From NCBI GenBank assembly GCA_025094145.1, contig JALLLS010000005.1:620001-684000 (forward strand): a stretch of 64,000 nt of DNA, given 5' to 3'. The notes below the pieces were generated by a model. The model had not been told where the DNA came from, made no database searches, and saw nothing but the letters and a program-made list of their open reading frames with translations. The translations under genes and the position numbers were made by a program. Position 1 is the first letter of the stretch, and each line of letters begins with the position of its first letter. The DNA is from Spinellus fusiger. Taxonomy: Eukaryota; Mucoromycota; Mucoromycetes; Mucorales; Phycomycetaceae. This document shows positions 51,590-62,676 of this stretch, piece by piece.

Positions 51590-53976
51590 GATACTCCACG
51601 TTTCTTCCGTACTCGGGACTAGTGAAAGACTATATGTCGTAAACTTATCAAGTCAATATTATGCCTTTGTCTATCATTCTCAATTAAGGCCAGCTGAAGA
51701 ACAGCCAGATTATTTGGCTTATGATTCTACTGCTATGGGTAGACCGTACTAGCCTTTGTATGCATATGCTATTCTCGTGCTTCTGTATCTTTTTTTTTCT
51801 TGGTGGAATTCTCTTTTTTTATGTATGATTTTCCTTTTCTTATGTAAACCTCAATCTCTCTTTTTTAATCAAGTAGAATAAATAACACTTTACCTTTTTC
51901 TTTCTTTCTTTCTTTCATCTATCTATAGATATATATATTAAAAATACTAAATACTAAACACTAGATGTTGCTCTGTATTGAATTAATGAGTTACCTGTCA
52001 AAATCCCAATGTGAAAAATAGGCTCATTAGATTATTATTAGGCTTCAACTCACGAGCCACTACTACTAGATTAGATATTTGAGTGCAATCTGCGAACTAA
52101 CCAGCGTTATGATCAGTAGTTGTACTTTTATAGCATCCCACTGTTTTAAAAGCATCCTGGTTTGTGTTCAATTGTCTTTTTCTTTCTGTAAGATAATCAG
52201 AGAAATACTACTACTAATAATAAACTCCAAGACAGCAATAACAATAGCAATCATAGTGACTACAATAGCAATAGTAGTAGTCTTTTTACAATAGATCACC
52301 TCATGAACATTAATACAGTATCAGTAAAAGCAATAGTTTTTCCTAATCCATCTGTAGATTAAGGTCCACCCTCCACAAGTACCTAATGAATCAATATCAA
52401 ATGTGGTGTAGTAAAATACACACCCAAAGATTATTCGTTCTAACTTCTATCAGCACCACTATTTTGTAATTCCTATGTTTTGCATCTCAGCCATGGGAAA
52501 AATATGACAAAAAGCAAAAACTTTCTTCCTAACCTTGCTCCGAGCATTGTAAACTCCCCATAGAAACACTCGATGATTTCTGGCTTTACAAGTCCCGATA
52601 GTGATAAGGTATCAGCAATGTACTCAGAGTATTCGAAAAAATGAAAGAGAGATATAAAAAGAGTACTCGTGGTAAGCTATTTCCATTGCAAACTCCCCAA
52701 TGCTGCTACAAGAAATAAAAGATACTTCTTCCGCTTGAATAGACAAACAACATTCGATAATTGTTTGTTTCTGTATCAGTTACAATTACATTTTTCAGCT
52801 ATAGCATTAATAACTGGCATATTGAAATGAGGCTGTGGTGATTAACGGTGAAGTCTAGCATTGCGCTGGGTTGTTTGTTTATATTCATGCATTGTCCTAC
52901 TTGTCGATCTATACCATAGTGGCTAGGAAAATAGAATTTAGTGTAGTCTGCTTGATAGACAAAAGAGTACTATTCTCTCTCCTTTCCTCCCCAATAATCA
53001 GGCCATTCATAGATCAAACACTTAAAATGCAAATTCATAGATTAGATGATGTATTTGATTGTATCTTTTCTTCTTCTTCTCACAATGATCAAAGGAATCT
53101 ACTCTATTATGATGATCATTTATTTACAGTTATGTAAAGAAAATCCTTTCATTCTTAAGATGATACTTTTTTTTTTCAAGATTTTTATTTATTTTATAAT
53201 GGCTAATTGGCACACGCCCCATAAGGCTTTTTGCCAGCCAAGAGAGAACAGAGAGAAAGAGAGTTACGCCAGAAAAAAAACCCGAAAGACAGCCTGGTCA
53301 AGATGGTATTACTGTAAACCACGTTCAAACAACCTTTGTAGCCTAGAATGTCTGTGTAACAAAATTAAGTTATATTTTAGCTTATCGTTTCGATCACTTT
53401 CTCTTTTTTTGTCCTATTCATATAGACACATGGCGGCAGAGGCTTTCCCAAGCCACTCTTCTTGGTCGTAAACAGCATTCGTATTTCCGCCAACGCCATT
53501 TTATATTTGGTGTTTCCACCTTGTTTCTTTTCAGTGAATACTTTTGTTCAATGCGTCGGAAAAGAAAACATTTATTCAAAAATGCAAATCTGAATATCAA
53601 AAATGCTGGAAAACAGAGGTCTCTTTGTGTCTTCTGCGTGGAGTTTGTAAACAGTGGCTTTTTATTGCACCTGAACTTTTGTTGGCAGGATTAAGGCAAT
53701 ATTTCACAGCATAGTGCAGTAGTAGAGTACAGAAAGGGTATCTGGCTTTTGAAGAGAGTATTGACTCAATTCTTTATTATAAAATGGCAAGGTATAAAGT
53801 CATTTTTAGTGTGAGTATGAGCCTCTTTTTTTTTCACATTGTGTTTTTATATATAAATAGGGAGGTAGGTATATATTATATCTATAGTATATCTCAAAGG
53901 AAACACAGTCTAGATACTAAATAAACTATAACTGAGTATATCTAAAGACATGATCTAAAAAAGAATCCATGCAATA
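51590..53976. other. 2.4 kb with no confidently assigned gene
   Basis: At 51640-51750 one frame reads SSQYYAFVYHSQLRPAEEQP, then DYLAYDSTAMGRPY-stop, which looks coding but has no obvious splice partner. Around 53390-53690 a frame reads WRQRLSQATLLGRKQHSYFR, then RHFIFGVSTLFLFSEYF and a basic stretch. It could be an exon or decayed gene, but no family is recognised. The rest is AT-rich low-complexity DNA. ORFs at 52079, 52871 and 53046 are not convincing. Confidence 0.4.
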
Positions 53977-55181
53977 TCAGAGCAAAAAAGCTTTAAGAGT
54001 AAGCTCATAGACCCAGAATGTAACTGCATTCACAGGAAATCCTCGTAGTATTGTTGGCCCTATCCCACGAAAAAAGACACCTGCACCTTCTGTCTTATAA
54101 GACCTAACAATACAGTCTCTAATAGAAGTGTATGGCTGCACGGGTTGTCCATGAAGTCTGGTCTCTTCACTGACTGCAGTAGGATGAAGTAGAGGTGGTA
54201 AGACCTGCATCTGAAGCCGCGACTTGATCACATCAAGAGGATAGATAGCAGTCCAAGAAACTACACCTGCCATCCCACCTGCAATAAGAATCTTGATAGC
54301 ACTAGCATTGTCTACTGTTTCTTCCTCACTCACGGCTAAAAGTCGTTTAGTGCCTTCATAGACAAAGAAATAGAGTCCGTAGCTGGGTGCATCACGAATC
54401 ATAGTAGCCCATCCCCCCTGGTAGAATCCTACATTCCATAGTGATAAGTTGTGCTGTCATAAGATTGAGAAAAGAATATACCTCTAAAGCCATTATTAGT
54501 GTAAATAGACTTGGCTACATTCCAGCTACTCTTAGGCACTTTTGATACTTGAGCTTGTAGCTTGACAAGATCGGTGGGTGCAGAGAAAAAGAAACTTGCA
54601 ATCCCTGCACCACATCCAGCCACATAGATCTGTGATAAGCTAGGCTCAAAAGGCCCTGGTTGAGAATGGGATGACTCGAAATACCGCATAATGCCACCGT
54701 AAGAAGCAAACAGAATAGCATTCAGGCCTGCTAGTCCCAAAACAGGTGACATGACACCCTTGAAGAGAGAGCTTACCTATAGTCAAAGAGGTCTTGTTAA
54801 CACCAGTGTGAATGGATTGAGGGGAGGGAGGGTTTGTTTACCCCTTCATACTGTATCATGTGGGTGAGTGTTCTCCAGGCACTGGTGTAGGGTAAGGCTT
54901 CTTTGCCGGGGTAGGGTGTTCTTGGTGCTTGAAGACGAGCCTAGTCAACAGGTTTCTTATGAGCTATGTGTCATGGAGATGAGGCGTTGGAGTATACCTT
55001 GAGGACGTCTAATGGGCTGCCAACAAGAATACCAGCAGCACCTCCCACCCAGCCTAAGTGAATGTTAATCTACATCAGGTACATTTGCTTACCAGCTATG
55101 AAATCGCGGAGGTTTTCAGCTAGCAGAAAGTATTACTAGTGTTAACAGTCATAACAAGTCATGGTAGTACCACTTACCCAT
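53977..55181 (-). CDS. Mitochondrial carrier (SLC25 family, SLC25A45/48-like)
   Basis: Six-helix metabolite carrier of the inner mitochondrial membrane. The first exon is only ATGG (55181-55178), joined across an intron to CT-GAAAAC, giving MAENLRDFIAG, then WVGGAAGILVGSPLDVLKAR, the first Px[DE]xx[KR] signature. Repeat 2 (54429-54752) has FFFSAPTDLVKLQAQ. An exon break leads into GFYQGGWATMIRDAPSYG. Repeat 3 has WTAIYPLDVIKSRLQMQ and ends PVNAVTFWVYELTLKAFLL. Three repeats and three signatures are complete. The sequence resembles the carnitine/ornithine-like branch, but the substrate is not predictable by eye. Confidence 0.88.
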
Positions 55182-55706
55182 AACACAGATTGTTTGTCTC
55201 AAGAAGTCTTAAGAAGCCTTGGGATGTTTTAGGGAGTTTCAAAAGGATCCAAAAGAGTCACAGGCTATGTTCAGCCGACGGTCCATCCTCACTGCACCTG
55301 TCACTCAAGAGGGGTTGATCGAAACCCCGCCGTGTGACAACTGCACTTGTCTCCATAGAGATCATTGCCATAACAGCAAGCCACACCTCTTTTTTTTAAA
55401 CGTGGTCTCAAGTAACACAACGGTATCCATGTCGATCCAAAGAATACAAATACCTATTTAGAGGTGTTTTTTTTAATAGATATTTATCAAGTCAATGAAA
55501 TAGAAGACAATTAAAAATAAGCGGGGTAGAACAAGGAAATAGCTAATTTATACTACAGTTCTTGGCTGTAGTGTATCTGTCCTTGGTAGTATTCAAGAGA
55601 CGTCATTCTTAGGTAATAAAGTTATATACATTTTATCAGTATAAAGGGACGCTATATTACAGTCCAAAGAATGCTGTGTGCTACCTTTTTCTCTATTATC
55701 AGTACA
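55182..55706. other. Divergent spacer between carrier and four-TM gene
   Basis: No gene supported. An 80-codon frame at 55219-55461 with several Cys/His codons is probably chance. Confidence 0.4.
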
Positions 55707-56384
55707 ATGTCTGAAAACAGCCTTACACGCTTCCTGTCCAGTCCTTGGTCTTCTGTTAAGATCCTTGTTCCTGCATTGGCCGTTGAAGTCTACCTCCATA
55801 ACAGAGTGTGGCCCAAACACTCTTTACGACAAATCACACTTTATCTTGCATTGATCAACACATATTGGTTTGCCACTACCTTCAACTTTAGTTTTCTAGA
55901 GACCCCCTTTCTGGTGGGAATGCAGTCTGTGGATAAGCAACAGAATGCATACTGTGGAAGACACCGCTTCAATTGGATCAACAAAATGGAGGTAAGACAC
56001 TCTACTGTCCTATAAAAGAGTGTCCTATAAAAGAAGAGGTAAACATGGACTGAAAATGTATGTTAGCTTCTTGTCAGCGTTGTAGGCTTGGATCTCTTCT
56101 GTGAGTGGCGCCAACGTATCTTGGACCGCAATGGCTTTGTAGACACATTCCTGTCTACTGCCATTGCTTTTCCTATTGTCAGTATGGCTGTGCAGGGTGC
56201 TTATCTTTTACCAAGAATGAATGAGCGTGCCCGTATCATTGAACCCATCTCCAATGATAAAGAGCTCTATGAAAAAGACCGTGTTTTCCCCTCTGTTCAC
56301 CGTGCCTACATTGGATTTGAGAGTCTTAAAGTAGTGGGTCTGGCCGTCGCTGGTATTCGCTTTGGCAAAATGTTGACTATCTAA
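55707..56384 (+). CDS. Four-TM membrane protein of unknown function
   Basis: Two exons. Exon 1 from ATG 55707 (MSENSLTRFLSS) carries TM1 (SVKILVPALAVEVYL) and TM2 (ITLYLALINTYWFATTF). After a GTAAGA..TTAG intron the frame resumes as LLVSVVGLDLFCEWRQRIL, followed by TM3 (DTFLSTAIAFPIVSMAVQGA), a conserved-looking LLPRMNERARIIE, and TM4 (IGFESLKVVGLAVAGI). The stop is at 56382-56384, giving about 200 residues. The layout recalls uncharacterised fungal four-TM proteins with a PxLNxRA loop, but no function is known to me. An in-frame ATG at 55671 is less likely to be the start. Confidence 0.6.
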
Positions 56385-56559
56385 AGACTATCCAAAGGAT
56401 GTCTTTCTATAAGTAGTTTAGGATATGTCTGGCACTGCTTAATAAATACTTGCAATTGAAATCATTTCTCCCTTCTTTCCAACAGTGACCATCTGAGTTT
56501 AGAAACATGACGTCTCCCATAAAACAAAGTGTGAGTGAATTGTCTTGTTTACGTTGGTT

Positions 56560-58482
56560 ATGTCTGTCATTTACTATAAATTCAAAGCAGCCAAGGACTC
56601 TGACTACGACGTCTTCACCTTTGATGGCGCAGGTGCTACTGTATTTGATGTCAAACGTGAAATCATCCGTGCCAAAAAACTGGGCAAAGGCACCGATTTT
56701 GATCTCGCCATCTTCAACGCCCAGACAGATGAAGGTAGCGTCTAGGGGTTTCTTGGTGCTAACTTAAGGAAAGAGTACAAGGACGATTCTTTTCTTGTTC
56801 CGCGTAATACCTCTGTCATTGTCAGACGTTTGCCCGCATCTCGGCCGGGTAAGGGTACAGCACAAAGATATGTGTTGGGTGCAGGCCCAGTAGAAGTCAA
56901 AGGAGGCGGTATTGGCATGATGAAAGGAAATCATGGGCCTCCGAGTGAAAATCGCTTTGGGAATGGCCGTAACATGGTATTAAATGCACAGCAACATAAA
57001 CCACAAAAAATGTCTGCACCAATGAGTGAATTGGGCGATCAGGAAGCAAGGTCTGTCCAAGCTCCCAGTGATGATTCTGAGGAAGCACGTATTCAGGCCA
57101 TGTTCCAGCAAACAACAGATCAGTGGGGGCAGATGCAGGAAAGGCTTGCAGAGTAAGTGAATGTTTATTTCTTTTTCTTTCTGTTTCTCTTGGGACTCCC
57201 CAGGATTTTCCTTGGGATTCCCTAGGATTTTCTTTGAGACTCTCGAGGAATTCTTTCCAGGGGATTTCTTTATGGAATCCTACTCTCTCCATCTATCTAT
57301 CTATCTCCATCTATCTATCTATCTCCATCTATCTATCTATCTCCATCTCTATCAACGTGTCTGTCTGTCTATCAATCTATTTGTTTATTTGTTTATTTGT
57401 TTTCATATGATTTTTTTTTCTTGTTCATCTTTGCATTGAGGTTTTACTGTTAGTGGTATTTGAAGCAAAAAGAAAAGAAAAGAAAGAAAGAAAAAAGAAT
57501 AATATATACATGTTTTATCTCTCTCACTGGTCTCTTTTTTATTTTATTTTATTTATTTATTTATTTACACGCTTGTTCTATTGAATGCTTTCAAGTATCT
57601 GAGATTGTCATCTCATCTCCTATTTCTATTGATTCCCTACTTATAACAGACAAACATACATTCCGTATAATGCGAGGGCACCTAGTGGGACATGGCCAAG
57701 AGGACGAGGCGGCCATCAAGGAGGTGGTGGAGGCGGAGGAGGAAGTAGTAGTGGAGGCGGAGGAGGCGGAGGAGGAGGCGGAGGAGGTAGTAGTGGAGGC
57801 GGAGGAGTACCTAGAGAAAATGAAAAAGACCAACCACGTATTCCCCCTCCCACATATGTTTGTTATCGATGTGGACAGAAAGGTATAGCCGATTGACAAA
57901 GAACACTCAATTCACAGTGGTAGGGCATTACATTAACCAGTGTCCTACAAATGGAGACAAAGACTACGATAAACACCCCCGCATCAAGCGAACTACAGGT
58001 ATTCCTCGGTCTTTTCTTAAAGTTATTGAAGAGCCCAAGGATGCTGTCAAGTCTGGTACAGGTGGTTTGATGGTAACACCCAAGGGAGACATTGTCGTTG
58101 CCCAGGCTGACTCGTAAGTGAGCGACAAGTAGATGCACAACTAATCGTCAGATCCACATGGGATAAACACGTAGCTAAATCAGCCACCACCGTCAACCTG
58201 GGTTCTGCTACAACAGGAGATTTGCTAGAGTGGTATGACTCCATTCCAGTGCCTCTCCACCTCCAATGCCTTATCTGTCAAAGGCTATTGAGAGAAGCCA
58301 CCATCACACCCTGCTGTGGTGCTAGTTTCTGTGACGAGTGCATTCGAGGCTACATGTTGGAGAATGACTTCCAATGCCATGACTGTAAAGAGCCAATTCC
58401 TTATGGGCTCGATGGGTTGATTTCTAATATGGATGTGCGGGAATGGGTAGAGAGTTACGTACGAGCTTATGCTCATAAATAG
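56560..58482 (+). CDS. MPE1: Mpe1/RBBP6-like DWNN-zinc knuckle-RING protein
   Basis: Subunit of the mRNA cleavage and polyadenylation factor; RING-type ubiquitin ligase family. Order: DWNN ubiquitin-like domain (SVIYYKFKAAKDSDYDVFTF, continuing across an intron at DE-EYKDDSFLVPRNTSVIVR), a linker with GMMKGNHGPP, a Gly/Ser-only stretch (57700-57810, about 35 residues of Gly with Ser), the CCHC knuckle CYRCGQKGHYINQCP split by an intron (57885-57926), IKRTTGIPRSFL, then a RING/U-box LQCLICQRLLREATITPCCG with FCDECIRGYM. A 40-base intron (58113-58152) removes an apparent stop after QADS. The intron at 57153-57650 holds CTAT repeats. Short length and loss of the mammalian tail fit fungal Mpe1. 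Confidence 0.92.
57285..57352. repeat. CTATCTAT/CTCCAT tandem repeat in an MPE1 intron
   Basis: Units of about 18 bases (CTATCTATCTATCTCCAT) are repeated four times inside the long MPE1 intron. Simple-sequence DNA with no spacer/repeat structure like a CRISPR array. Confidence 0.75.
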
Positions 58483-58559
58483 AAGGCCCTCATATCATTA
58501 TACATACAACCACCATCCTACATTGTCTTTTTATATATATCAGCATAATAAACTATACA

Positions 58560-59496
58560 TTAAAGAGGCAGTCCCAAGCCAAATGTATTGGAACGAGACC
58601 AGGCAGTAGCACATGCAGGACACACGCTTTTGTTTTGCTCACCAAAGTACGTATTTGCACAGTGCCTGTGAATGTGTACCTGGCAGTCCTTCAAACCACA
58701 CCGCTCTCCCATGGTCGCTACATCTAGGCAGATCAAACACTCATTCATCATCTCGCCGTACTGTTCCTTCAGATAAGGCTGGAGTTCAAGCACTGTTCTT
58801 GTTTCCATCACATAGTCTCCACTTGTAGAGCAGAAGAGCCAGCCATCCCGAACAAGACAATCCAACAGATCTTGGGTGTCTTTCTGGGTGATGGCTGGCT
58901 TCATCTTCTGACCAAGACGCAATGCTGTCATGGAACTCACTGCATAGTCTTCGTCGTCCGCCATCACTATCATTTCTATCTACAAGACGGGTTCTGTCAC
59001 TGCGCTTAGGGAGACACTTACAAGCTGTCTGAAGTAAGTAATGGAGCCTGGAGTGTAGTCTGTGGATATCTGGGCAATATCATCGTCGAGTGTATTTACC
59101 TGAAGAGCAAGATTACTGAGTGTATGCAGGCACAGAACATCTTACAAGAGCAATCACAGCATGGCCGTCTCTTTCGTCATGAGAGCGTCGTAAAGAAAGG
59201 TCAAACTCGTTGATACTTTGGTTAATGTAGGCTATGAAGTCTTCAAAGGCAACAGTGGGTACTGTTCTGGAATGAGTGTTTGTTGTGTTGACATGTATGT
59301 CTTACCCCCTGTAAGATCAGACACTCTTTCATACAATAATATGGCCTTATCTTCTGCCAATATCTTTTGAGTAAACATACTCTGTAGAAACAGGCGGTGG
59401 CAATCGTTGTGGGCAGAGGCGCCACTAGAGGGAGAAGATGAGTTCATGGCTGTTTGGGTGGGCAGTGAGTTTGACAAGTGCTCATTTTGTACGCTC

Positions 59497-59498
<2 letters not shown>
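58560..59498 (-). CDS. NSE1: SMC5/6 complex RING subunit Nse1
   Basis: DNA-repair E3-like subunit of the Smc5-Smc6 complex, pairing with Nse3. Start 59498 (MSVQNEHLSNSLPTQ), then HNDCHRLFLQSMFTQKILAE, the first winged-helix region. Further exons read VAFEDFIAYINQSINEFDLS and VIALVNTLDDDIAQISTDYT, then PAITQKDTQDLLDCLVRDGW with LFCSTSGDYVMETRTVLEL (second winged helix). The variant RING is CLICLDVATMGERC, HIHRHCANTYF and CPAC. The stop is at 58560. The 5' leader begins with a (TAA/ATA)n run directly before the ATG. It converges with MPE1, 77 bases apart. Confidence 0.88.

Positions 59499-59536
<38 letters not shown>
59497..59536. repeat. (ATT)n microsatellite at the NSE1 start codon
   Basis: Thirteen or so ATT units lie immediately upstream (minus strand) of the NSE1 ATG, in its 5' leader, and next to the left end of a TIR element at 59554. 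Confidence 0.8.
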
Positions 59537-59538
<2 letters not shown>

Positions 59539-59553
59539 TCCTCTTCTTCTGTA

Positions 59554-61393
59554 CACACCAGGAGGTCTTTAGGATATAAAAGGAAATAGTCGAAATACAA
59601 TTGTTTAGAAATGACACGGATTTGAAAAGGAGCAAAAAAAGTGAGATGTATTCATGTTAGATCTTAAATAAAAACTATGTTGATTTACCTGTAAATATCT
59701 GAATCCCGGAGGAAACCATTTTCGATGAGGCAATATAATATAATATAAATAAGAATATCTATTCTTATGTGACTGTATAGATACCCTTTGATGCATTCAC
59801 ATCTCTGTTCCAAACAATTCCACAATCTTGGCAAGCATGGATACTGTTGAAATTTATGGATACCTCCGTGAGGATATTTGTGTTGCAAGTATGGCAGATC
59901 TTGAGAATAAAAATAAGAGTAACTGTTAGAAGAGCTTTTCATATTGAGTGAGAGGTCAATCATGCTTACCCTCGATGTAAAGAACTCATCGACATCAACC
60001 ACAAGAAGATCATCTTTTTGTCTCTTTTTTCAATGATTGATATAACACTCTCGTCAAACCAACACAATGACCTTTAAACTTGGCAGCATCCTTTCCTTTC
60101 ATTCCTGTGCCATAGGCAATGACTGGCAGCTTGGTAGGATCATACTCCAATCCTTTTAGGTGCCAAAACCCCTTTTCAATAATAAAATAATAGTAAAAAT
60201 AGTTAGTTCGGGATGTATTAATGCACTCTATATGTATGTCGTATTACCCTTGCACTGGCACCTTCTTGCCTTTTTAAAGGATTCACTGGGTTTACTATAG
60301 TAAAAGAATATACAATAGAAACTGACCAACATGTCAGACACAATAAACATACACAAACACTCACCAGATCACAACTGATGGTTTATATGCCAGACAAAGG
60401 CAAACAAGTTAAAGAGGATGGAAGTTATGAAGAACAACAGACAGTGTGGTTGGCAGGTATTAATATTCAAGCAGAAGAGAACAAAACTAAATTTCACAAG
60501 TCATTTGCTTAATCAGAACTACCAAAGTAATGCAGACTACAACAACATTCTAGAAAGAAAAGAAGTGCTTAAAGAACAGTTGCCTAGTTACCAGTTGTGA
60601 TCAAGTCGTGTGTTGTGTTCCTGTTCATGTACCCTCTTTGATTTCCCTAGACCAGCCTTTGTATCCAATACTCTATTTTGTTGTCCCTGCTAGAGACCGA
60701 ACTACTACGGATGTATCTCTCTAGTGGTCCTGTTGATAACCACAGTGCCCTTTATTACAAAATAAAAGATATATTTTACAAAATAAAAGATATACTTTAC
60801 AAAGTTACATAGTATAGATTTTGAGGCTACTTACATACATATCTTTTTAAGCTATAAGAATCAAAGCTATACGATAATAACATCTCACTGAGTTCATAGA
60901 TGGATTTCCTCCTCTTGTTCTATGTATGTTTCAAGGGAAGAGAGAAACCTTATTTACAATAAAATCACTTTATGGAATTCTATGGCCTTGAAATACATGA
61001 CCAAGATTATACACACTATAGAACAGAACAGTTACCTTTCCCAGTCTGCTTGGATGTTCTATGAAGACCATATCTATTAATTGAGAATAGCAAAATAGTC
61101 AAATTCATAGTAAACTAAAATAGTAAAATAGTATAAATCTTTAGTTGTCTACATCTTTAATAAAATAGACTTTGATCCAAACAGCTTCCTAGAGTATAAA
61201 CAAGATAGGCTTTAAGGACTTGAGCAACTGATTGTTTCTTGTTCTCGACTTGTTTTCTTTCTGTATTCCTATAGGGTACTATTATTATTACAACCATTAG
61301 TTTGCCTTCTGTCAGCCCATACCCTTCTCTTTTCTGTCAATCTCCGTATGAGTAACCAGCCTTAAGAGGTCCTGTGTGTCTCTTGTCTCATAG
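59554..61393 (+). mobile_element. Fanzor-bearing TIR element, family copy D (right end unclear)
   Basis: The left end CACACCAGGAGGTCTTTAGG continues into GGATATAAAAGGAAATA, which is identical to the sub-terminal motif of copy C (61408-61425) and close to copies A and B; it is preceded by TA. A Fanzor-like ORF lies inside on the minus strand. No matching right end occurs before 61394. The only right end downstream is at 62574, and it shares the exact CACACCAGGAG tip with this left end. So the whole 59554-62574 segment may be one 3.0 kb element, or D may be truncated and followed by copy C. Confidence 0.55.
59690..60300 (-). pseudogene. Fanzor/TnpB-like nuclease remnant (RuvC-II to RuvC-III with zinc finger)
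   Basis: Minus-strand exons near the left TIR. Exon pieces read NPLKRQEGASAR-GFWHLKGL, then LPVIAYGTGMKGKDAAKFKG with HCVGLTRVLYQSL. After a one-base slip in an A6 run near 60030 they read LLVVDVDEFFTS (60020-59970). Next comes ICHTCNTNILTEVSINFNSI, then HACQDCGIVWNRDVNASKG (59915-59785). The order E-x-x-TSxxCxxC .. CxxC .. WNRDVNA is the split-RuvC zinc-ribbon end of the TnpB/Fanzor superfamily, with the last catalytic Asp present (RDVNA). The N-terminal half is not recognisable upstream. Frameshift and loss of the front half make it a pseudogene. Confidence 0.75.
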
Positions 61394-62574
61394 CAACAGA
61401 ATATTTTTGGGATATAAAAGGAAATACATGAACAATAAAGTCATATTATTTCTTTGGTTGGTTAATGTGTTTGAAAAGAACCTTTTCACTGTCTGTCTGT
61501 CTTGGCATTGACTATGGACTGTGCAATTAAACACTATAAAGTTGGATAAAAGGAAGAAGTAAACCTGACATTGCAAATCAATCACTGCATTTATGTTTAA
61601 CATGTGTTAACTATAAGCCCACAGTATTCGCAGCATAATAGTTTTTAAAGTGTATTTATTATAGGACATACTGAATTAAATCTAATAATCATTTTCCAGA
61701 AAATAGAACTAAGCTCACTTATATTAAGAACTGTATATCCATTCATTAAATCAATATTAATAATCACCTCAGTAACTGTCTCATTGTAACTGGTATTAAC
61801 AGTGGTGCTTAATGAGAACTAAGTGTTGTTACTAATACTGTCTTTTAGATCCAAGGCAAATAGAGTGTGAATTGTTTGACTTGTGATTTTTATGAGTGAA
61901 GACTAAAATGTATACCCCACCAGAATAGAGAGAGAAGAATTATTTGTTACGATATTCCCCTTCTTTTGTTATTTCTTACACTGTACATGCAACTTAGCAC
62001 TCAAGTACTCGTCAAGATGAATATAAATAAGCAAGGTAATGTGCCATTATTAACAAAGAGAAACAATAGAAGGTGATAGACACCACCAAGGACTATTCTA
62101 GTGATAAAAAGGTAAGCAACGTCTTCCTCTGGGCTTGAGCTCATTGTATTCCACAAGGCACTCATTGTATTGTTATTAGGCAAGTAAAGACTCCTTTCAA
62201 GTCAGTCCTAAGTAGTCTTCTATACTGTCTAGGCTGTCTAGGGTATACTCCTGAGCATAGTTATCTATCTCCCAAGGATAAAGCACAAGGTCTTTAGCTT
62301 GTGGATTCTATTTCTATGAAGGAATACACCTAGAACAGTAGTAGCTATAGTCATACTACAGTACTATCCATACTATTATAATAAACAATATTATTCATAA
62401 GCACTATATTCCATTGATAATACAATTTGATAGTGAGGTATCAACAAAAAGAAATAATAGTTTGGATATCCGCAAACCTTTGATCTTAATCATTGTTCCA
62501 TATAAGGTGCGTTTTTTCGGTCTCAAAAGGAAAGAGACACTACCGCTTAAAGGCCAGAAAAATCTCCTGGTGTG
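61394..62574 (+). mobile_element. Non-autonomous TIR transposon, family copy C
   Basis: Left part CAACAGAATATTTTTGGGATATAAAAGG with interior matching the reverse complement of copy A almost throughout. The right end GCCAGAAAAATCTCCTGGTGTG pairs with the family TIR. It contains the uninterrupted version of the site (near 62167-62180) where copy B received a LINE. No coding sequence. It ends about 100 bases beyond the stop codon of the cytochrome b5 reductase gene, tail to element. Confidence 0.7.
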
Positions 62575-62676
62575 TTGGATTTAAGTAAAAAGTCACTAAT
62601 TTATTATGCATTTTCTGCCCTCTTATTTTTCTTTTCTGCAAAAACATAGAGACTCTTGTGCTTTTATTTTTTATAT

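Noticed and set aside
52079..53137. Several 70-90 codon ORFs in the 52-53 kb spacer
   Set aside because: AT-rich, hydrophobic by composition only, with no splice-consistent neighbours or motifs.
57285..57352. Regular repeat that might suggest a CRISPR array
   Set aside because: Uninterrupted tetranucleotide-based tandem repeat without unique spacers, inside a eukaryotic intron.
60418..60600. Plus-strand 60-codon ORF beside the Fanzor remnant
   Set aside because: No family resemblance and no splice context; probably chance within the element.
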